From positions 1 to 58,334 of the forward strand of contig JAKSYS010000386.1 of the NCBI GenBank assembly GCA_022925895.1: a stretch of 58,334 nt of DNA, in the 5' to 3' direction. Origin of the DNA: Fragilaria crotonensis (lineage: Eukaryota; Bacillariophyta; Fragilariophyceae; Fragilariales; Fragilariaceae). Shown in pieces: positions 53,501 to 58,334 of the stretch (position 1 is its first letter; each line of letters opens with the position of its first letter). Under the pieces are notes generated by a model. That model had not been told where the DNA came from. It ran no database searches and saw nothing but the letters and a program-made list of their open reading frames with translations. The translations under genes and the position numbers were made by a program.

Positions 53501-54065
53501 CCGAATGATGGGAAGAGACGATGGAATGACTTTTGCACTGACAGGGTTTCCCGTTATCCTCACAACGGCGGCTTCCAACATGGACATGAACGTCGTCGTC
53601 CTCCGAATAATGACCGGTATGATAACTTGCAGAACAGACAAGGCCAGGAATATCCCTCTCCGAATGATGGGAAGAGACAATGGAATGACTTTTGCACTGA
53701 CAGGGTTTCCGTTATCCTCACAACGGCGGCTTCAACATGGACATGAACGTCGTCGTCCTTCGAATAATGATCGGTATGATAACTTGCAGAACAGAGACCA
53801 GGAATATCCCTCTCCGAATGATGGGAAGAGAGGATGGAATGACTTTTGCACTGATGGGGTTTCCCATTATCCTCACACTGACGGCTTCCAACGAGGACAT
53901 GAACTTCGTCGTCCTCCGAATGATGGTTACTTCCGTGGAGGACAAGAACATCATTCTACAAACCATGATTCTCTAAATGATAGAAAGAGGGCCTGGCGTG
54001 GTGATTGGCAAATCAGTCATGGTGATCGTGTTAACACCAGGGGGGGATGGCATCATCGCTCATGA
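50521..54065 (+). CDS. 2-oxoglutarate/Fe(II) dioxygenase-like protein with C-terminal tandem repeats, frame-broken
   Basis: A probable single gene. Exon 1 runs 50521-50992. A fitted 60-bp intron (50993-51052) removes an in-frame stop. The frame then moves to the long reading frame at about 51221-51249 by a +1 step I cannot explain by splicing. In that 841-residue frame (numbered from 51221), H384-Y-D386 in NSTHYDVNDASQGFSIW and H453 in WDGRVIRHGTS, preceded by GVAIRLTHGVLISWD, form the HxD...H iron triad of 2OG dioxygenases, with Arg460 as a possible 2OG anchor. The spacing and GVAI...HGVLI string recall TET/JBP enzymes. A basic, low-complexity linker and tandem repeats of about 50 residues follow. 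Single C deletions at 53709-53710 and 53733 break the frame; reading on ends at the TGA at 54063-54065. Confidence 0.65.
53126..53940 (+). repeat. 150-153 bp coding tandem repeat, about five copies
   Basis: Units begin CGTCGTCCTCCGAATAATGA (or a close variant) at about 53127, 53277, 53427, 53580 and 53749, plus a partial copy near 53907. Each encodes about 50 residues including RYDNLQNR, QEYPSPNDGKRRWNDF and CTDRV, then YPHNGGFQHGHE. Unit length varies by one codon (DQ versus QGQ). Near identity indicates recent expansion. Confidence 0.92.
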
Positions 54066-54305
54066 TTGTGGGCAACGGATGGGTGATAACATGCATGTAC
54101 GCCAACATATGTACGCGCGTTGAGTCACTGGACGGGTGCAATTGAGTGAAGATGATTCTGACAATGTGGATTCTGATGATGGTTGGTAGTAGAGATGATT
54201 CGTATAACTAATTTATTTTGTACGAGACAAATTGATGCATAGGAATTCTACCAAGCTGATTACATTGACACATCAAGAGAGTCCATTGGGTCTGGCACTG
54301 ATCGG

Positions 54306-57300
54306 TCAGTCTTCCTCTTCGGAGCTCTCAGCTACTCGATCGAGAATCGTTTTCTCATACTGCCAGTCGATGAAAGATGTCCAATTGTCTGCCCATTGAT
54401 CACGGCGGCGGGTCATGAAGATGTATGGACGAAAAGGATGAGTGATGCTCCATGCATTGTGCATCCCATAATTACGTGATAAGTCGGTGATGACAACAGT
54501 TGGTCCCACTATGGAATCCACTTGGATGATATACAGTTTTGGCAAGTGCCATGACTCAGGAAGCAGCGATAGTCTATATGACTTGAAAATGGGAGGATCT
54601 TTCTCCTCCATGACTTCAGCTGCATCTGCTGCTGGTGTGACTCTGGCTGCAACTTGGTTGCGTAGTCGCTTCTTACGACGGCGCTTCCTTGGAGAAACAT
54701 GCATGGAAAGCTCCTTTGCAGCCAACTTGGCTGCCTTCTCCGCCACGGTGTCAATGGCATCATAAGATTGCACGATGATGTACAAACCTGGCTCTGGGAT
54801 GAACGCAGATTGATGGGGGAACTTGATTTGGCAGTTTGGTTTCAGGTTATGAAGGTTGACAATTGAGAGAATTCTAGCTGGGGTGGCTATGTCATCCCAG
54901 TCCACAAGGGCATGATCGTACCAGGGCTTGTCATCATACTTGGGGTGAGCACGGTACAGTACACCTTTCGGGCAGGTATACTCAGTTTGACATGCAAGGG
55001 TAGGAGGTTCCACAGACGGGAGCAAGTAGTCGACCATGGTTTGCAGAACATGCTTATCGATTATAAGCTGAGGCGGAACTTCGTTTGCTTTCTTCCTGTC
55101 ATTGGATCGCCATGAACATTGGGCAACGCCAAGGAGTTGTGGAAATGGAATAGGACTTTCCAATCCATGGTCGGCGAACGCTGTTTCCTTCACCAATGAA
55201 GTCATTCTGTACGGTAACTTCGGTGGCAACCTGTCGATTGGCATGTGAGATGGCCAAGTTCTCGGCATAGCGGTGTGCCGCCTGAATCTCATAAGTTTCA
55301 TTACGCTTCTGTGTGTTCTTGACGGTCTTCTTGGCGATTGGGATGTGTGCAGATTCAGCATACGCACTATTGAATATCTCAGGAACCCCAAAGTTTTCAA
55401 TGTCCTCTGCCATGTGAAGAACCAAGTGCATCTTCACAGTATTGTTTTTCAGGCCATCATGTCGAGGTGCCACAGTCTTTAGCAATCGCAATAGATATGA
55501 TGTTGCATAAATTGACCTCTTCACGCAACGACGGTCAATCTGTGGTTGCTTCATCCATGCCCACCACTCCAACAAGGAGGAAAGGAGAAGCTTCCAATCG
55601 GCAATGAAGTTGTCATGACCGGGATGCTTGTCTACCTGACCACCTTGGACAGCTGATGCCCTTGCCCTATCAAAAACCTCTCCATAGCGGGTGGTTTCAA
55701 AAGCGAGGAGCATGATCAGGAGAATGCCAGCATATTCGTGGCCTGGGATGTTGGAAGCCGAGGAAAAGTCATTTGTTGTTGTACGTGGAATGTTGCGGTC
55801 ACTCTGTCTTACCAGCTGTGATGCTATGTCTTGACAGAGTCGACTGTACTTCCTGCCAGACACACTAGTCTGGCCAATTTGTTTGAAAAGGATTTGACAA
55901 CATACTTAAACCAACCAAGTAACACAAGATGTAAGATCTCGCCAGGACAGGCACCGAAGATACCACGATCAGAATGCGCTCCAAATCGGACCTTGTCAAA
56001 CGCATTTACAAGCATGTGCTGAGATTTTGATTGCAGAACATCAAAACTCTTGGCGTGGACAAGTCTGTTGATCGCCAGGGCTTCCTCTTTGCAAACTGCC
56101 GACCCTTTGACCACCCGCTTTTCATTGTGGGACACTCGCAAGCTCGGCATAACTGTGCGACACCACCGGTGCGAGACTTGTAATGACCACAAAGTGCATC
56201 GTGACCCTCTGTGTCCCCTATTATGAAAGGAATGTAGGGGTGGAGAACTGTGGGTACGACTTCCCCTGTACTGTATGTTCCACTTGATGCCCCGCTCTTG
56301 CAGTGAAAGAAAGCCTGATTGTTGGAGGATGAAGTTGATTTGCATGTGATACTCGTTTACTTTCCATGTTGCATTGGTACATCTCTTGTACATGGGAAGA
56401 GGAGCACTTGCGGCGAGTTCCACAGCAATGCCAGGTTCTGCGGGCTGAAGATCCTTTTTTAAGGGATGGATATACCCCAAAACACGCATTGCCTCAGGTT
56501 TCTTCCGAACATCATGTTGCATGAGCCCATACTGCATTGTAATGGGTTCCAATGGCAAACGGCCACTTCCACCAACATCACATATTGTCTTGTCGATTGC
56601 CAAAGGACATGCAATCAACATATCATGTGGGTTCTTGCAAAGGGAGCTGTGGGTTTTGAGATACGATCGACCAGTGTTTAAATCTCCGATTACACTACCA
56701 TTGGGAACTGCATATGGATCGTGGTCGGGATTCCAATCACCGTCAAATATGTAGTTTGTGTCAGCATTAAGATGACGACAGGACAAAAGGTCAGCAAAAA
56801 CAGCTGATGCGCTGAAATAAGCAACTCTAACTGACACGTCAGAATAAGGAAGGTAAAGTGTCTCCCATACTGGGATCAGCCTATCTCTGTTGAGACGCTT
56901 TGTTACCCTTGACAATACTGTCTTTCGAGACGTGATTGCAGTGTCACGGAAAACGTGACCGCTGCGAACAGAACGATTGGTCCATTGCATAATAGCCTCG
57001 TATGCCTTCATTGGGGCACCAAGGTTGCTAAGTGTTTGAAGAAGATCAATCTGAACCTTCTCCTCACGGGAAAATAGAGAAAGGTTAAGACCATTGTCGT
57101 TGACGGAATCGATGTGCTCCTGATAAGCTACCAGCATGGAAGAGTCGGAGCATCTTTGTCCTCAGATTCTTCCGCGGAGGATGCTGTTTCAAACTCGCGA
57201 ATCGAGGAATCAGGAGCATCTTCTTGGTGGACTTCGCCTAAGACAGTGGGTGTCGCTTCGTCATCCAGGACAGGGAAGTCATCACATGGGTTCTCTGATG

Positions 57301-57907
57301 CGGTACCAAAGTCATTAACCTCACCACGTTGTTCAGGCGTGATGGTGAGGCTATGACTGTCATTCCTCGAAACTGGGAAAATGGAGCGGCGAGAAGAACT
57401 CCGATGATGCAACTGCCTGGGGTGATGATCAGAGTCAACACCATCGGAGTCGATATCTTTGGGGTCTGCTGTTGTATCCTCTAATCTCTTTCTACGCTTC
57501 CTGCGTCTGGCGTGGTTAGTGGCTGGACGTTTTCGTGAGCCTTCGATATCAACAGAACACTGGGGGTAATGGGAAAAATGACGTGACATCTGTCCGGCCT
57601 TGACCTCTCGACCACATGAGTAGCAGCGCTCCTTCTCTGGGGATGAAAAGAGATGACTGCGCTTGCGGATACTTTGAGTGTGGTGTTCATTCATTGTTGG
57701 GGATGCTTTTGCATACAATAAACATAGGAAGGGAACATACACAGCAATACAATTGAAAGATGTACCGTGGTAGCCATCAGATTGAAAAAGGGATACAAAT
57801 ACGTTCCGAATGTGGAGGCGGGAAGCATCATCTTGGGGTACCTCAGTGATGTGTTCAGAGATAGTAGGACCATACATGTGCATCACTTCAAAAAATTTGA
57901 ACGACAT
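54306..57907 (-). CDS. Plavaka/KDZ-like transposase, frame-broken
   Basis: About 1,150 residues read in order across frames from 57907 (or a second ATG at 57694) down to 54306. The N-terminus has a zinc knuckle C-x2-C-x11-H-x2-H-x3-C (CYSCGREVKAG...). The body shows APMKAYEAIMQW, an RNase H-like start CPLAIDKTICD with first Asp, LEPITMQYGL, MRVLGYIHPL, and then GACPGEILHLVLLGWFKYVV and IPGHEYAGILLIMLLAFE. These resemble large Plavaka/KDZ-type transposases common in fungi and diatoms; the exact family is my inference. Frame breaks lie at about 57128-57140, at the AAAA run 55886-55889, and at about 55100-55200. Each is equivalent to one missing base or is unresolved. The C-terminus is basic, then acidic. 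It converges on the dioxygenase-like gene, 240 bp apart. Confidence 0.7.
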
Positions 57908-58050
57908 CCAATTTATAAATAGAAATGTAAAAGTATGTCCATATCAGGAAAAATTGATACAGAAAAGTGTATAGATAACATACGAAACTGTTCTAAAGTA
58001 TACCGTCTGTGTGTGGGTGTAAAACCCGCAAGGTTCTGAGGCCTCCTCCA

Positions 58051-58334
58051 TCATTGCAAACACTGGTCTCCAGTGTAGTTTATACACATTGCTGATCCTT
58101 TTGGGTAAGCAGCAGGTATGAACTTTCGAAATGCCTTGATGCTATGTTGCTCTATAACACCATTCTCACCCTCTGCTGCAAAGCTTGGCATGCCTTGCGG
58201 CCAAAGCTTCCATCGACATCTCTCTTGACTACCGACAGGGAAGGCAATGTGGCAGGTACATCCCAGAACCTGCCACGGTAGCTGAACAGTGTACCTCGGT
58301 TTCCTCGAACAATAACATCACGGCCATCGGCAGC
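58051..58334 (-). CDS. Partial gene truncated by the window edge, unknown function
   Basis: The minus strand reads AADGRDVIVRGNRGTLFSYR, GRFWDVPATLPSLSVVKRD, then after a one-base frame change near 58220 CRWKLWPQGMPSFAAEGENG, ...KAFRKFIPAAYPKGSAMCI and a stop at 58053-58051. The conserved-looking WPxGMPSF string and the position 144 bp upstream of the transposase gene suggest another gene of the same mobile region. I do not recognise a family. Confidence 0.5.

Noticed and set aside
52946-53680. Long minus-strand open frame over the coding repeats
   Set aside because: It is the antisense of the 150-bp repeat array; the repeated pattern keeps any stop-free frame open.

Overview
The window looks like nuclear DNA of a diatom or close photosynthetic stramenopile; I cannot name the species. 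Reasons: GT-AG introns of only about 55-90 bp, short intergenic gaps, two proteins with a signal peptide ending in a (A)SAF-like plastid presequence motif, and a gene set typical of diatoms (ferric reductase, Mpv17-family protein, many RING-H2 membrane proteins, class II HDAC). Intergenic DNA is unusually rich in the palindrome GTAC.

Layout. 0.37-3.6 kb: a TPM-plus-RING-H2 membrane protein converging on a PSTAIRE CDK, with a diverged tandem duplication where their 3' ends meet. 4.1-12.9 kb: a complete tyrosine-recombinase retrotransposon with split direct repeats in the order A1 - ORFs - B1 A2 B2. 13.3-15.4 kb: glutaminyl-tRNA synthetase, frame broken twice. 15.5-21.4 kb: ferric reductase and two paralogous RING-H2 membrane proteins. 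22.1-22.8 kb: a MITE-like element. 23.2-38.2 kb: a dense run of housekeeping genes: plastid-type Mpv17 protein, CENP-S/MHF1, PSMG3-like proteasome chaperone, a U1-C-like WW protein that has lost its zinc ligands, an MTR3-type exosome subunit, an LRR-PAQR fusion, an NSF-like AAA ATPase with a plastid-type presequence, a Mad3/BUBR1-like checkpoint protein, a CadD/LysE-like membrane protein and a PP2C phosphatase. 38.2-42.3 kb: gene-poor DNA with a fold-back element and a hAT-type MITE that has a perfect 8-bp target-site duplication. 42.4-44.8 kb: a TMEM70-like mitochondrial protein and a class II HDAC.

46.5-58.3 kb (to the right edge) appears to be a second, large mobile region. It holds an arginine/serine-rich repeat protein, a plus-strand gene with an HxD...H signature of 2-oxoglutarate/Fe(II) dioxygenases and a 50-residue tandem-repeat tail, a Plavaka/KDZ-like transposase on the minus strand, and a truncated gene at the edge. 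A dioxygenase-like gene paired with a transposase of this type resembles the TET/JBP-KDZ association described in fungi and is the most interesting candidate system here.

Many otherwise conserved genes are interrupted by single-base frame changes, mostly equivalent to one missing base and several at homopolymers. Because these hit an essential-type gene (QARS) and single copies of a tandem array, unpolished long-read errors are a likelier explanation than wholesale pseudogenisation, but both remain possible.
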